Assembly (NCBI GenBank): GCA_003290165.1 | Contig: QNQO01005755.1 | Location: 1 to 64,000, forward strand | Origin: Berberis thunbergii | Lineage: Eukaryota; Streptophyta; Magnoliopsida; Ranunculales; Berberidaceae | DNA: 64,000 nt | Reading direction: 5' to 3' | Shown: in pieces, positions 1-12,109 of the stretch | Position numbering within the stretch: position 1 is the stretch's first letter | Layout of the letters: each line of letters opens with the position of its first letter | Notes under the pieces: model-generated | The model's database searches: none | What the model was told of the DNA's origin: nothing | Seen by the model: only the letters and a program-made list of their open reading frames with translations | Position numbers and translations under genes: made by a program

Positions 1-249
1 GTCAAGGAAATAGTCATCTGAAATGATAGTAGAAGATTTGAAATAATATACTCATTGCTAAATGTAGTATGTTTTGTCATGCTCATCAACCCATTCGATG
101 GCCTCTGGAATTTCTTCAAGGATTTTCTCAACAAGTTCAACATCCAAGCTTTATAGCCAGCAGAAGGTTCTTTAATGTTGTCAGTCTCTTCGGAAACATG
201 TTACTTGAACCATGTATTGTTATCAGCTTATTTCCCGGCTTTAGTGCAT

Positions 250-440
250 AATTATGTGTCCTTCACATCATCCACTATTCTTAAACATCGACAACCTGCA
301 TGTTGCTTCTTATAGTCAACTTTAGGACTAGAACTTGCAATATTTGAACTCAGTAATATGAAGCTAGTTCGAATGTGATGAAAATTTGGGTTATTTATCA
401 ATTCATTTGTAAAGTACATACATCTAATAAACCGTTGGAT
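250..440 (-). other. Unrecognised exon-like open segment
   Basis: Read on the minus strand, this stretch follows a pyrimidine-rich acceptor-like TTCTTGCAG and stays open for about 60 codons before a TAA. It includes a segment reading IRCMYFTNELINNPNF. A second open piece just below it (about 75-150, minus) reads VELVEKILEEIPEAIEWV, which looks faintly like part of an ankyrin-type helix. I do not recognise either piece. They have the same exon-like look and orientation as the identified gene fragments that follow, so they may belong to the same captured set. That is inference from position only. Confidence 0.2.
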
Positions 441-1254
441 TCCTGCAAGAAGAAAGATAATAAGTCAGTCCTTGGAATCGAACAAAGAATATTAGGAAAT
501 AAGACTTCAAACTTCTTTAGGAGTCTGATTATTTAATTTCTTGCATTAGTGGCACTATCAATCACGACAACAACTAATTTGCTAGTTATGTTGTCTCCTT
601 CATCTCGCAATTTGACACATGCAAATCAAGAAATGGTCCAAAAAAAAAATCTTAACAAATGTTGAATGAGAAAGCTTACTTGTACATTATAAAAAAAAAA
701 AAATAGAAGTATGGTTTCGATGGGGATGCTGTACCTAATATAGACCTGTTCTCGAGCTCCATCACCTTTGCATTCCTCCCGTGTCTGCTGACAGGAAGAC
801 CTGTTCAAATAAATTTTTTTTTAAATCCCTAACAGAATGTTGAATGAGAAACTTGTTTCTATTCAAAGTAATCAGTTATTAGTTTGCCTCCTGTACATGA
901 ACTCAGCTCAACCTGCAACCTGAAAGCCGTTTCAGCGTTGCAAGAAGTGTGCAAGTCATTCACAAACAATACCAGTATGGGTGACAAGTCATTCACAATT
1001 CATTAAACCTACAAGTTGGGAATAGTCGATGTTCTGCGTTGAAATAAGCATGCAAGTTGCTGAGACACTTCACATTAAAATTATGGTGGATTCCCATTTC
1101 TGAATAAGGTCAAAGAGAGATTTTAGTTCATATCATTACATGAAAAACTTGGTAACAAGTATATTTGTCAAAAGCAGGATTTCTTTACTGGGAAGAACAC
1201 ATCCCAAATCTGAAAACTCTTTACAATCACTGAGTAAAAATACTGTAAACAAAC
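441..1254. other. Non-coding AT-rich stretch
   Basis: No coding segment is recognised here. The stretch holds short A/T homopolymer runs (for example near 645-705 and 815-825) and looks like intron or spacer sequence between gene fragments. Confidence 0.4.
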
Positions 1255-1316
1255 CTCTGACAATGATAGATTAAAATCTTCCCTTATAGCAGCTTGAGTA
1301 GGCGATGAATAACCGC
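1255..1316 (-). pseudogene. ERD6-like sugar transporter, single exon fragment
   Basis: The minus strand reads GYSSPTQAAIREDFNLSLSE. It is bordered by an acceptor-like TTTTGTAG and a donor-like GAG/GTTTGT. This matches the conserved start of ERD6-like monosaccharide/H+ symporters of the major facilitator superfamily, where GYSSPTQ precedes the N-terminal transmembrane region. Only this one small exon is found. The transmembrane helices, the rest of the carrier and a start codon are absent nearby, so it cannot make a transporter. It is the leftmost identified member of a run of minus-strand fragments that continues to about 9.3 kb. Confidence 0.7.
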
Positions 1317-1767
1317 CTACAAAATCAATAACTAAGCTCAGAAAAGCAACACAGAACACCAAACATCAGCATTTGAAAACACTAGACTATGGAGGCAAAG
1401 AGATCAGTTGAAGACTGGTCACTTACACAACTCTAAGAATTATATGACACAGTACTGCAAGGTCAAACTGACAAGCAACATGTTGACATCCAATTTAAGT
1501 AACATAAAATTCATAGTTTTGTACCGAGAGAACTGCTTCCATAGAGGAGATCGATTCATACTCAACAAATCCAAAGCAGAAACCCTGTTGATGTGCAGAT
1601 AGTAACACAGAATAAATGCCATCATAGGGAAATGTAAGCCTGGAGAGAATATTATGGAGCTAAAAGTAAATCATACCTTGTTACTTCTACTTGTACACCA
1701 ATAGCAACATGTTAAACTTGATATGATTAATCTACATGAAGGAACATGTTAAGACACTAATTCTTAC

Positions 1768-1821
1768 CGAAGCTTTGTCGAATGTGCTTTGTCCCACACC
1801 AATAGCAAATACGGGAAGACC
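1768..1821 (-). other. Unrecognised 18-codon exon-like segment
   Basis: A clean 54-nt open segment, GLPVFAIGVGQSTFDKAS, lies between an acceptor-like TTTTTTTGACAG and a consensus donor GTAAGAA on the minus strand. The boundaries and phase look like a real plant exon. The hydrophobic, glycine-rich core suggests a folded domain, but I do not recognise the protein. It lies between the ERD6-like and nucleobase transporter fragments in the same orientation, so it is probably another captured exon. Confidence 0.35.
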
Positions 1822-2849
1822 CTGTCAAAAAAAGAAAAGAAAAACTTAATTTTAGGAGCATTTGCCTATTCTCTTTCCATTGAAACACAATAAGAATGAT
1901 TTAGCAGGAATATGAGAGTAAAGTAGAAGCCTAGATGAAATATAACCGCTAAAAGCTAAACCAAAAGGCTTCAAACAGAATATACCAGACACGTATTTCA
2001 AATTGCTCTAGTTAACATATAGAGCCACATATATCTAAGACTGCTATGCTCGAGAGAATAACAAACCCAAATGATTTTGTTTAACTATGAGATATTTTAA
2101 TCTCTGATCCAATTTTGAGTTCCAAATCCTAATTTTAGCTAAGTATATGCAAAATCAAATTAAAAATTAACTTCTTGATAAATATTTATGTTGATGCCAA
2201 AGCTATTGACACATTGGGATACATACTTCCATTGATGCCAAAGTTATTTGCCTAGACATGATAAGATAATGGGAAACACGTGTACTAGAAGAATGAAAAA
2301 TCGAGAAAAAAGTCATCTTCATCTAGAAGAATGATTTAAAATTGCTATCTAATGAATGATATCTAAAAGAAAAGAGAAGGAAACAGTTAAACAAATAAAC
2401 TTTAAAAGGAACATGAAGCAATTGCTATCTTAGATAGTCATCTAAGATTCTAAGTCTGCTGCAAATGCAATAAAATAAATAGGCTGGACGAAGCAGAAAT
2501 ATGCCAAAATAACCCCTAAAAGTACAAATATGAGGATGAGAGCTGACCTGTTTTGAGTAACCCGATAATCCTATTAGTTGTGAATCACGCACAGCTCTGT
2601 AGAAATATGAGGATGAGAGTAACCTGTTTTGAGGATGAGAGCTGACCTGTATTCAACATGCACTGTTGTGAAGGGCTCTGTTTCATGCATGGACTGTGCT
2701 CAGCATCAAGACCTGAACATTCATGGCAAGGGTTTCGATGAGAAGCCAACAAAGTAGTCTACAATACTCTTAAGATATCAAAACCAAATAAATGGCTCCA
2801 TTATATTGTGTTCATTAACCCGGAATGAAAGCATTCTGCAAATACGTAC

Positions 2850-3482
2850 CCCTGGAAACCCAAGCTCATATAGCCCAAATCCAGCTAGAGCTACCAAAGG
2901 AACAGCTGAAAGTGGACTTAGAAACCTGGAAATAGAAAAATTAAAAGATAAAATCAATAACTTTATGTAGTCTCATTATCATTCAACAGTTTCAAATTTT
3001 GCTGCTATAGGCAATGAAATTTGAGTAATACTCAGGGTTAAGTTTAACAAATATGCGTTAAAGGATCAACCAAAATGATTTTCCAGTTTCTCAGATTCTA
3101 ATCCATGATCAAGGTTATAAACCAACCGAGTAACATTACGCCAAAGACCACTGAAGCCGATGAAAATCTGAAGAGCCGAAGCAACAATAAGAGCTCCTTG
3201 AATTCCACGCATGATCTTCTTGAATTTCTGTATAAACACAAACAGAACTAACGTTACTGATCATGTTAAGAAAAAACCTTAAGGAAGAGGGAGCAGGTCA
3301 CAAAACCTCGTGAGGATCCAAAACATTACTGTATCGGCCAGCCAAAATTATTGAAATGGTAGTGCCACAAAGGTATAAGATCCTCCAATGACGGCAGGTA
3401 GCCTGGTCCCAAAGAATGATTGCGTCAGAGTGTTCAAACCAGCAACAAACAGTAATGTCTGGATAACTTTCGCTTTCTCATC
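2850..3482 (-). pseudogene. Nucleobase-ascorbate transporter (NAT) fragment, three exons
   Basis: Three consecutive exons are seen on the minus strand. Exon one (3482-3307) encodes DEKAKVIQTLLFVAGLNTL followed by the TRLPAVIGGSY motif. Exon two (3227-3127) encodes KIMRGIQGALIVASALQI. Exon three (2925-2850) encodes FLSPLSAVPLVALAGFGLY followed by ELGFPG. All have GT and AG borders. These match plant NAT/NCS2 permeases, membrane carriers for purines and uracil, from the early membrane segments onward. In exon one, just after GGSYTFV, one base is missing relative to the family. This shifts the frame and brings a stop codon, while the continuation TTISIILAGRYSNVLDPHE is still readable in the next frame. 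The N-terminus, the later helices and the QH motif region are absent. Introns are kept, so this is a DNA-level copy and not a retrocopy. Confidence 0.88.
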
Positions 3483-5681
3483 CTGAGAATATGAAATGCA
3501 TGGATTACCAAACAGCTAAGTTGATCAAACATTCAACATTTTTAACATAAAATCTTATTATACTTCCACACTCACATTCTCCAAACCAAGACCTTGTGTG
3601 AATGGGGCCCTTCCCGTTGCAATAAGGCGGCATCAACCTGCATCAACACCTTGTTATGATTACAGTAACTATAGCAATAAAACATGTCTGTGTTTGCTTT
3701 TACATGGAGATTGCAGGAAAAAAATAAAAAATAGTTTGTTTTGAATATATATGTATCCATGAAGAGAATCGGATTCTTCCTTCTTGTGGACTTCAAAAAA
3801 TTCCAATGTGTGCAAGTCCTTTTAAATTTTCTAAGTTATATGAATACTATAAGATAGCAGCCTCATATTTACTTTAAGTAAACACTAATGGATATCATAA
3901 AAGACACAAGATTAGCAAAGCACTTACCATTTCCAGTAGAAAGGTAGCAATGTCATACATTCATATATTCATTTCTATTTAACAAAGGAGTCTTAATATA
4001 ACATTAAATAAATAGATTATGCAACGAGCACACATCAGCCTTGTTCAGCTTTAGACTGACGAATATCTGGGGGTCTGCAAAAAACAATGCTTATCAGATG
4101 TTTTTTGAAAATTGTAACAAATCAAGTGTAACTGCAATGCAGACAGACAATGTCCACAGTAAATAAAGTCAATATTGGCCTACAGCCAACATATAGAACA
4201 CGCATCATAAAGAGGGGGGAGATGGAGGGAGATCTAATTAGGAAGGCAACACCAAATAAGAATTTCTGATTCATCGATCTGCAATGAACTTTATTAATAT
4301 ACATTGTCAAATGATTGATTTGTGTAGATGCAGTACAATAATAAGCTAGCTATTCTAATAAGGGAAAAAATGTCAAGGTTTGTAAAACACTGATTAATAC
4401 TGGGATTGACGTCTCAGGTACCTTCAATAGATAATAGATACTCCTTGCTTATATACGAACGGTGATTAAGGACCAACCTGAACATCAGATATTACATGAG
4501 CAACAAACATACATTGGTTATATTTGAACAAGTTGATAGATGTTGAACAATTGTTGTCATTGAGAGAGCGTGTACATTTTCCTTGGAAATGACTACGAGT
4601 TCACCAGGCTTAATACCTTGTTCAACAAACTCTTTAGTTGCCTCCTCTCAAGCCTTCCATGTACCATGGTTCCAAGAAATCAAAATAGACTATTACTCCT
4701 TATGCAGGATTTATAAGACCTCAGAAACATTAAAATATCAAAGAATTTTTTCTACTGTAAACTGAACTGAACTTTATAACCAAAAAAAAAAAAAGTAATT
4801 CACAGTCACTGAATTTTCCCAATTTTATAGCTGATTTGATTGTGTTTGGGTTTACCTTGAACACCAACTGCAAGCTCGAATGCCTTTCCGGATAAATATT
4901 TCTTTTCTTGTGAAGACGATCTGAAACATCTCAGCCTGAAATAGTTGCTAAGAGTACCTGAAGAAGAACCATAGATCATAAAACAGTGAGATACATTCAT
5001 TCATTGAAGAGCCCTCAAAAGCAATAAAAGTCCAATCTTGAAACTTACCCAGATAAAAGCAATAAGAGACCTAGAAACATTGAGATTAAAATACTGCAAC
5101 TTATGAAAATGACAACTATGTATCAGTAATTTCAAAAGCCCAAACATGTATAAATTGTACTAATATCAATTGCAACAGATTTCATCAAGAAAATTCAGAC
5201 TAGATTTCCACTCATGCTCTTTTGGAGGTGAGATTTCTTGTTCTTAGGCAGTCAAATATAAGAAAACCCATGTATAAATGATCCCCACAAACAATAAAAA
5301 GCACCTAAACAACAATTGTATTCACATAAATAAGAAAACACATATTGCAGAGTGTCGCAGCAGCGTGTTTGCATGAAGGCCACTGCATCGCAGCAGCTCA
5401 GAACACAGCACAACAACAGGACGCTCTGTGACGCAACAGCGTCCATCAGCCTAACACGTATCCACCATCTCGCCACGGCCTTACCACCAGTCCAGGCCGC
5501 AGCACAGTCTGCAGCAACCAGTGCCCAGTCCTTCCAGTCCGCAGCCTCTCCCTGCTCTGAAAAACAGGGGACACTCTGTTTTACAGCAGAGTGCCCTGCC
5601 AGCACTCGGTTCCAGGACCTACCATTGCCCATTCTTGCTGCGTCTATTCTTCCCCGTGATGTGTGTATACAGACTACTTAC
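3483..5681. other. Intron-like spacer with unrecognised open pieces
   Basis: Two minus-strand segments look like decayed exons. At about 4570-4690 an open piece reads EEATKEFVEQGIKPGELVV and is preceded by a TGA at a position where Trp would fit. At about 4855-4960 a piece reads KYLSGKAFELAVGVQG, ending at a donor-like GTAAAC. I do not recognise either family. The rest is AT-rich with no coding signal, except the GC-rich patch at 5352-5640 listed separately. Confidence 0.3.
5352..5640. repeat. GC-rich CAG/CTG-rich island
   Basis: A compositionally distinct patch inside AT-rich DNA. It has many CAG/CTG triplets and the inverted words ACACTCTGTTTTACAGCAGAGTG. The long open frames on both strands here come from composition, and neither looks like a known protein. 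Similar patches with CTCTGTT and AACAGAGT words occur at 6380-6500, 36420-36830 (inside the 3' region of a LINE) and 45560-45960. Together they may be relics of the GC-rich 3' region of one LINE family, but this is inference. Confidence 0.35.
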
Positions 5682-5766
5682 CATGACCCCTTCTACTTGG
5701 AGTATTGTCTGTCTCACAGGTTCTAAAAGAGGCAGCGGAACTCCAGCATCAACCAATTCCATGGCA
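5682..5766 (-). pseudogene. Cation-efflux (metal tolerance protein) exon fragment
   Basis: On the minus strand an exon bordered by acceptor TTTTTAG and donor GTAAGT encodes AMELVDAGVPLPLLEPV, then RQTILQVEGVM. This resembles the C-terminal cytosolic part of plant metal tolerance proteins of the cation diffusion facilitator family. There an ELxDAxVP segment precedes TILQVxGV and the ferredoxin-like zinc-sensing domain. The membrane domain with its metal-binding histidines and aspartates is not present. The piece stays open but is a single exon without a partner, so I call it a fragment. Assignment to a subgroup is not possible. Confidence 0.6.
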
Positions 5767-5999
5767 CTAAAAATGAAGCAAGGAACATGTCAGTTGAACG
5801 GATAGGCATAAACCCTCCTGATGAGCTTGTTAAACACATCTAATAATAGCTAAACCTAACAAGGCCCATGTTCAAAGAAGGCTAAGAATGAAATACATCC
5901 AACAATACACCAATTTACAGACCAAAAAGCTAAGAAGGCTAATAAGTGGTATTTTTTTGTTCAAAGAATGAAATGAAAATGGGATTCCTATAGAATGGA

Positions 6000-6640
6000 T
6001 GGAAGATTGGTAGTACTATATAAAGAGCTATTCTTGCAATATGTAATAAATATTAGTAAGTGGGGTCTGTTGGTGATATAAATATTTTTAGTAAATGGGA
6101 TTCCTATAGAATGGATGAAAATGGGATTCCAAAATAAGAGGCAAAATGCAGCATGAATAAGTTTAGGGTAATATGATTTGTCTAACAAACATACTTATCA
6201 AAAACATTTATTGTATCATATTTTGGAGAATGGATGCATTCTTTTGTTTAACAAAACAAAGCAAGAAACAACAAACTTTAAAACTGACCTGCTGCTCTCT
6301 AGCTAAAGCAAATGCTCCTTGCCAATAAAACATAGCCACCTGCTCTATTTTTCCTCGAAACAAACACAACAGACCTGCTGTGTTTTTCCTTGAAAAAATA
6401 GAGCAACTGCAGCCAATTCCTCTGCGCCTGCGCCTTGCACCTTCCAGCCATCGCTGCCCTGTTTCTAAACAGAAACAAAGCAAAACAACTCTGTCCCAAG
6501 CCAAGACAGTACCTTGCCAGGACTCTTTAATGAGAAAAATGCATAAAGATAATAGTATACAAGAAAAATTACCATTACGAAAGGAAATGGAGGTATATTA
6601 TATAGAATAACGGACTTAGGATAGGAAAAGCCATTACCTC
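6000..6640. other. Spacer with short duplications and a GC-rich patch
   Basis: The phrase GGGATTCCTATAGAATGGATG occurs near 5980-6000 and again near 6098-6118, and a shortened form follows. A GC-rich patch (6380-6500) carries OR-frame length by composition only. The minus strand of the patch ends in a T-rich and A-rich tail towards 6210, as would fit a short retroposed copy. No gene is recognised. Confidence 0.3.
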
Positions 6641-6790
6641 AACCTCAATTGCTCAAACCTTCCATGGTTAATCATTTCAATAAAATCCTTGATGAATGGG
6701 AGATACGCACTTTCATGCATCTCGAGGGGGATGAACGGCTTCACCCCCCTCCCTCGCTGGTTCCCTCGCCATTTAGAATTTCCCTTTAAT
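6638..6790 (-). other. Unrecognised exon-like open segment
   Basis: The minus strand reads PLEMHESAYLPFIKDFIEM followed by INHGRFEQLR, and ends at a donor-like GTAATGG. The upstream side is C/G-rich (AGGGAGGGGGGTGAAG). The segment looks like genuine protein with a helical, amphipathic character, but I do not recognise the family. It has the same orientation as the neighbouring captured fragments. Confidence 0.3.
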
Positions 6791-7211
6791 AAGTGTCACT
6801 TTATCCATGCAATATTACTTGAAATGTGATTCCCAATGGTTACTACATAATATTCCTACTCCCCAAACCCCCGCTCAACCTAGCTACTCTACTCCCGGTC
6901 TTACTGTCCTATCCAACCTCGGCATTACCTACTCCATATTAAACTCCTCCACGATGAACTTATCTTGTGAACATTAAAACCCTACCCCTTCACCTAGACA
7001 TTCTGTTTTTCTTTTTCTTTCCTTGCCAGCCTTTAACTGCCAACCTTATTTTTTCATCAAAGTAGAAGACGGTAACATGTTTTGTATGAAGAACCAAGGG
7101 CAGAGAAGATAAAGCATCAGAGAAGTGAGTAGTTGGATGCTTAATCACCAACAGAATGCAATCATCTCCTATAATTTTATTGTGGCCATACCTTCAAAAC
7201 AGCAGCAAACT

Positions 7212-7914
7212 GTTAATTCATTGGATTGTATTTCTCCACTCCATACTTCTTGAATACCTGAGAGGAGGCATTCTCAAGACTTTAGTTTCTAGAATATACT
7301 CTAGAATTTATATATAGAATTAACGACATACACAAAGAAATGATGCAGAAGTTACATATTTTTAAGACAAGGCAAACAATAAAAAAAAATTTAATTATAG
7401 GGAGCTAGAGTGAGAAATTCTCCCCTTCAAAGAACACCCAATACAAAAGATAAATATCTTTTTTTAATCTAAAATTGGGGCTCAATGGACCACATTTTAT
7501 CCATTCATTAACTACCTTATACCAAACTACTACAGGCTACTATGTACATCGTAAAATGCCAAAGCAAATACTACGTCACCTCGGCAAGTTGCTTGTTGGT
7601 CATTGCAACACCTTCTAAAAGTGTTTTCAACAGTGGAACAGCACCAGCAGAGTCTTTTGTTTAATCTATCTTCGAAAAGCTATCTTTAACAATTGCTGAA
7701 GCTCTTCCTAGATTGTCAGCAACATCTAATAAGCTCTTTGCAAAGTTCTGCAGCATTTACGAGAAGTAAGATTTCAAGAATAAGTAATAATAAATAAATA
7801 AATAATCAGATATTTGATACAGATCATGGATAATTCAAGAAATTCTAACCTGGATGGCAATCTTTTTGGAGTTCTCTGATTCTATTCTTGTTCTGTCCAT
7901 TATCGCTAGCGTAT
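7212..7914 (-). pseudogene. Mitochondrial GrpE nucleotide-exchange factor fragment
   Basis: Three exons on the minus strand match plant mitochondrial GrpE (Mge1), the nucleotide-exchange factor of matrix Hsp70. Exon one (7914-7850) ends MDRTRIESENSKKIAIQ. Exon two (7747-7580) reads NFAKSLLDVADNLGRASAI onward to LLKTLLEGVAMTNKQLAE. Exon three (from 7257) reads VFKKYGVEKYNPMN. GT/AG borders are intact. An in-frame TAA follows FSKID in exon two, and a second TAA replaces the codon after NPMN. The C-terminal beta domain that contacts the Hsp70 ATPase domain is absent, as are the transit peptide and most of the long N-terminal helix. It is an intron-bearing fragment and cannot encode a working factor. 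Confidence 0.88.
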
Positions 7915-8146
7915 CTGAATAGCCCCTGAGAACACTATCTTGCGTGCAATAAGGTAATCATTCTTACCTACTCAGGTCAGTATTTGAAGATGGAGGGAAG
8001 TAGAATAGCAACTTCTGAAGAAGAAGGGTAGCCACTTTTCTATTGGGTAGCCACCTGTTACGTATAGAAAATTTAGTGACCTCAAATATCTCATTACACT
8101 AAGACCAAAATGAGCAACAAATTAATCCTTAAAATAGCATACTTAC

Positions 8147-8671
8147 AATGTATCAAAATTCCCAATCTGAGATAGCTCAATTGGTATTGGGCCTTTTAGC
8201 CTGTTCGACAAAAGATTCCTATTATAATAGAAAGAAATCAGTTAATGCCATACAGCAAGTAATGGCCAATATGTCAAGACCAAATATGAAGTTCCATGCA
8301 TGACTTTCATTCACGGTACAAGTGCCTATTGGGTCCAGCCATCCAATAAACAAAACAGAAAGGAAATCAACAATAAAACCAAAAGAGTCAATGACATTGG
8401 ATATTTTAAATCAATGATAAATTAGTGAAAGTCAAGACTTACAAGTACGTCGTACTCTCAAGCTTTTCAAATGCAGGTGGTATGGTTCCATTCAATTTGT
8501 TTCGAAAGAGATTACTGTTACAGAATCATGTGCTTAATGATGTTTCCAGAAAATAATAAATCAATTAAATAAACTAATGGACAAAGTTTAGTTACTGACA
8601 GACTATTGAGGTTTGTGCATGAGCTCAAATTATCTGGAATCTGACCCTCGAGATTGTTATTGGCAATGTTT
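8147..8671 (-). pseudogene. ERECTA-family receptor kinase, three LRR exons
   Basis: Three neighbouring exons on the minus strand each encode one leucine-rich repeat: 8671-8596 (NNLEGQIPDNLSSCTNLNSL), 8514-8443 (NKLNGTIPPAFEKLESTTYL) and 8218-8147 (NRLKGPIPIELSQIGNFDTL). Two of the three are exactly 72 nt. One LRR per 72-nt exon is the known architecture of ERECTA/ERL genes. The order and wording (SSCTNLNSL, then NGTIPPAF, then GPIPIELS) follow the family. ERECTA receptors perceive EPF/EPFL peptides and control stomatal patterning and organ shape. The other repeats, the transmembrane helix and the kinase domain are missing, so this is an isolated ectodomain fragment. Confidence 0.88.
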
Positions 8672-9112
8672 CTGTAAGATCATTGTCTTAGTAGCTATCA
8701 ACCTTTAAAAGACTTGAACACATAGATGCATTACAAAACTATATGCAAATGAGAACAACTATATGCATTACAAAACTCAGTTGCTTTCACTAATAACAAT
8801 CAAAAGACAAGTGACCTCCCAAATCAGCACAGCACACCATTTTCTTTTGATGAAGGATCACACATACTTGTATTATACTCTGTGGTTTGTCTTATGCTCA
8901 ACATCTAAGGTGATCAACTTTGACAGGGTCTGAAATTGAATGAGGAAAGAGCCACAGAGATAAGAGAAACTCCATCTTTGTTTAGCACCCTAACCCCCAC
9001 ATTAATCACAATTTAAAATGTTGCAAAGCCATAAACAGACCATGTTTGTATTCAATAATCAAATTGGTATTCAATAATCAAATTGGGACAATACATGCTT
9101 GGTTTAATCTAT

Positions 9113-9188
9113 CAAATTGCAAAGCCATAAACAGACCTCGATTACCTTTTCAAATTGCAAAGCCATAAACAGACCTCGATTACCTTTT
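9113..9188. repeat. 38-bp tandem duplication
   Basis: Two exact-looking adjacent copies (9113-9150 and 9151-9188) of a unit beginning CAAATTGCAAAGCCATAA. A looser relative lies about 90 bp upstream (near 9025). The unit includes the inner end and donor-side junction of the DUF971 exon fragment, so the duplication arose within or after that fragment. Confidence 0.8.
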
Positions 9189-9290
9189 CACCACCTATTG
9201 ACCTAATCTTACTGTCAGCCGCAGGGCTGTTTCACGAAGAAACTCAGCTGACAAATTGAAGATACTACCGTCTGCATATTGCACCTCCAC
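9175..9290 (-). pseudogene. DUF971 (GBBH-like N-terminal domain) exon fragment
   Basis: On the minus strand, after acceptor TTGTTTCAG, the sequence encodes VEVQYADGSIFNLSAEFLR. It then continues in the next frame as SPAADSKIRSIGGEKVIE before a donor-like GTCTGTT. This is the core of plant DUF971 proteins, whose domain resembles the zinc-binding N-terminal domain of gamma-butyrobetaine hydroxylase. The shift in the middle indicates loss of about one base, so the reading frame is broken. Only this one exon is seen. The function of the parent family is poorly defined in plants. Confidence 0.75.
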
Positions 9291-9299
9291 CTGAAACAA

Positions 9300-10220
9300 G
9301 CAGACAATATTGATTTAAGAAATCAAGTTAATGTGATTCTTAATAGAAAATTAACATAATGTACTAATGTAAGGGTTGTATTGCAACAAGTATTTTTCTT
9401 TTGATGTCTCAAAGATATTAACACAAGTAAATTCTATTCACTGAAGGCACAATGAAAAAACAACCAAGTAATATAGGAGTCAATGCATCCAGATAAATAC
9501 TATTGGAAAATCTGGTGACTAGAGGGAAATATGATTGTAGCAACACATGGTATTCGAAGTAATCGGGATTAATATTGAACCTCATGAAGTGAGCTTCTTG
9601 AGGAAACTGAGATTTGAGGAAACTACCATTGACAGCAAAAGCTTAATGTCCTTTTGAACAATGATTAATATTGGGATTAATATTGAACCTGGTGTGATGT
9701 TTGTAGAATATTTAGGATCCCCATTACCCAGAGACATATGGCATTTGGTTTGCCTTTTTGTCTAATTAATTTATTTCAGAAAGAACAACTTGGAAACTCC
9801 CAAGTAATAATAACAAATGGTAACCAAACCAACAGTTGTGCTTCAAAGACGACCTAGCATACAAGCTACAAGCTCTTACTCGAACAAGATAATTAACACA
9901 GACCATACCCCTTTTGTGGTATTATATATGAAATGGCCTTCTAGTTTTTCCTCTTGTGATTATTGCTCTTCGTTTTGTGATGGTGTTTCCTAACACCCAT
10001 CATCCAAATCTGGGTTTCGTACTCATGAAAGTAGTTATCTAAGTCTCATAAGCTATGTTATGCACTTACATTAGCCAACACAGTGATTCCAACCATAGTG
10101 CAGATCAAATGCATTGATTCAAATCCTCAGATTTCTTCTCTTGATGATTAAAATACCACAATGTGAAATAACTTCAAACTATTCTGGTTTCATATATGAT
10201 AGAACTAACATTCTAACAAA

Positions 10221-10261
<41 letters not shown>

Positions 10262-10380
10262 TGCTCTCATCCATTCACAATCACACTACAATAAAACAGG
10301 AACAAATTTCTTTTTCCTGAAGTTCAACCATGAAATTATGCTACAAACCAAAAAATGCAATAATTACCATTGACATTTTC
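9300..10380. other. Non-coding AT-rich stretch with TAA microsatellite
   Basis: No coding segment is recognised. A (TAA)13 microsatellite occupies 10222-10260. Confidence 0.5.
10222..10260. repeat. (TAA)13 microsatellite
   Basis: Thirteen uninterrupted TAA units, seen directly. Confidence 0.95.
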
Positions 10381-10543
10381 ATGGTGATAAATTTTGGAAA
10401 TGGGAGGGAAAAGAATGTGTCCTGAAATGAGACATTTTCATGGTGACATGTTCATCGAACCCTAATTTCACCAAAAATAAAAGAGAGAGAGTACCTGTTC
10501 GGTGAAATGGCTGATCGATTTTGAAGACGCCGAGTACTAAGGA

Positions 10544-10752
10544 GTGAAGACCAGGGAAGGAGGGGAGGAGGGAAGTCGAGGGAGGAGCAGGGAAGTCGAG
10601 GGAGGAGCAGCGAAGTCGAGGGAGGAGCAGGGAAGGAGGGGAGGAGGGAAGTCGAGGGACGGAGCAGGGAAGGAGAACGAGCAAGGAAGTCGAGTCGAGG
10701 GAGGGAGCAGGGAAGGAGACGAAATCGAGGGAAGTCGAGTGGAGGGAAGCTT
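10544..10752 (-). repeat. Purine-rich repetitive block in CACTA 5' region
   Basis: The plus strand is made of variants of GGAGCAGGGAAGTCGAGG and GGAGGGGAGGAGGGAAG. The minus strand is therefore a CT-rich leader such as is found in plant 5' UTRs. It lies just inside the subterminal repeats of the CACTA end at 11249 and resembles the CT-rich block at the same relative position in the second end (12760-12900). I read it as the transcribed leader of an element whose promoter end is on the right. The long ORFs over it reflect composition only. Confidence 0.55.
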
Positions 10753-10817
10753 CGTTTTTGTCGATGGAAGTCGAGTTCGAGCGCAAAAATAGCCCGCCTA
10801 ATTTTTTTTCAGCTTTT

Positions 10818-11481
<664 letters not shown>

Positions 11482-11930
11482 GTAACTTAAAGTCTTTAGG
11501 TTTATGAGACTTTTCATGTTCATAGTACATGAAAAGAATATCAATAGTGAATATAAGCTAGAAAATAAGGAAAAAAAAAACTTTATACTATATGCATATA
11601 TTTAGTATACTCATGGAATAATCAATAACTTAGGGATTCTGGAACCTTTAGACTAACACAAAGTTGTACATATGCACAGGTATCTTCGATATTCTTAGGT
11701 CATCTGAACTTTTTTGATTTATTGTGATATATATTTTCATAAATACAAATGCAGAAAACAACATAATGCAGAGCATGTATCATATTATTTGGATACCTGA
11801 TACTCTGCAACTTGTTTTTAACTTTTGGCGGATTATAGAATAGAATAAACATGTAATCCCTGCTCCCTAGTCCATTTTGTTATTTTAATCATCCTCATAT
11901 GTACTGGCAAATCCCTGCTCCCTAGTCCAT

Positions 11931-12109
11931 TTTTGTGGGAGTTATTTATTTGTATTCTATTATTGATTCAAGGAGTTGCATCAATCAGCTATGGAACAAC
12001 CCTTAAGAAGTGTCTATTGTATTTTGAGGCTCAAAGGTCTGGGAAGTTACCATCCAACCAAAGAGTAAAATGGAGAGGAGATTCTGCTGTAAATGATAGC
12101 GATGTCAAT
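11931..12109 (+). pseudogene. GH9 endo-beta-1,4-glucanase first-exon fragment
   Basis: The plus strand encodes a hydrophobic, signal-peptide-like stretch ([14 protein letters not shown]). It continues with [20 protein letters not shown] and [16 protein letters not shown] before a donor GTAAGC at 12110. This is the start of plant secreted glycosyl hydrolase family 9 enzymes, where EGQRSGKLP and NQRVxWRGDS are strongly conserved. The initiator ATG is not present in frame; TTG occupies the place where translation would begin. The rest of the enzyme, including the catalytic Asp and Glu region, is missing. It lies on the same strand as the decarboxylase fragment. Confidence 0.85.

Noticed and set aside
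5252..5726. Overlapping open frames of 124-126 codons on both strands
   Set aside because: They lie in a GC-rich, CAG/CTG-rich patch, are rich in Cys/Ala/Gln, have no family resemblance and sit on both strands at once, which points to composition.
10283..10296. CACTACAATAAAAC as a possible CACTA left end
   Set aside because: No subterminal repeats follow, and the bases do not match the CACTACACCAAAA ends of the elements here.
10544..10792. Charged 82-codon and Ser/Leu/Pro-rich 135-codon frames
   Set aside because: They are a by-product of the purine-rich repeat block near the CACTA terminus.
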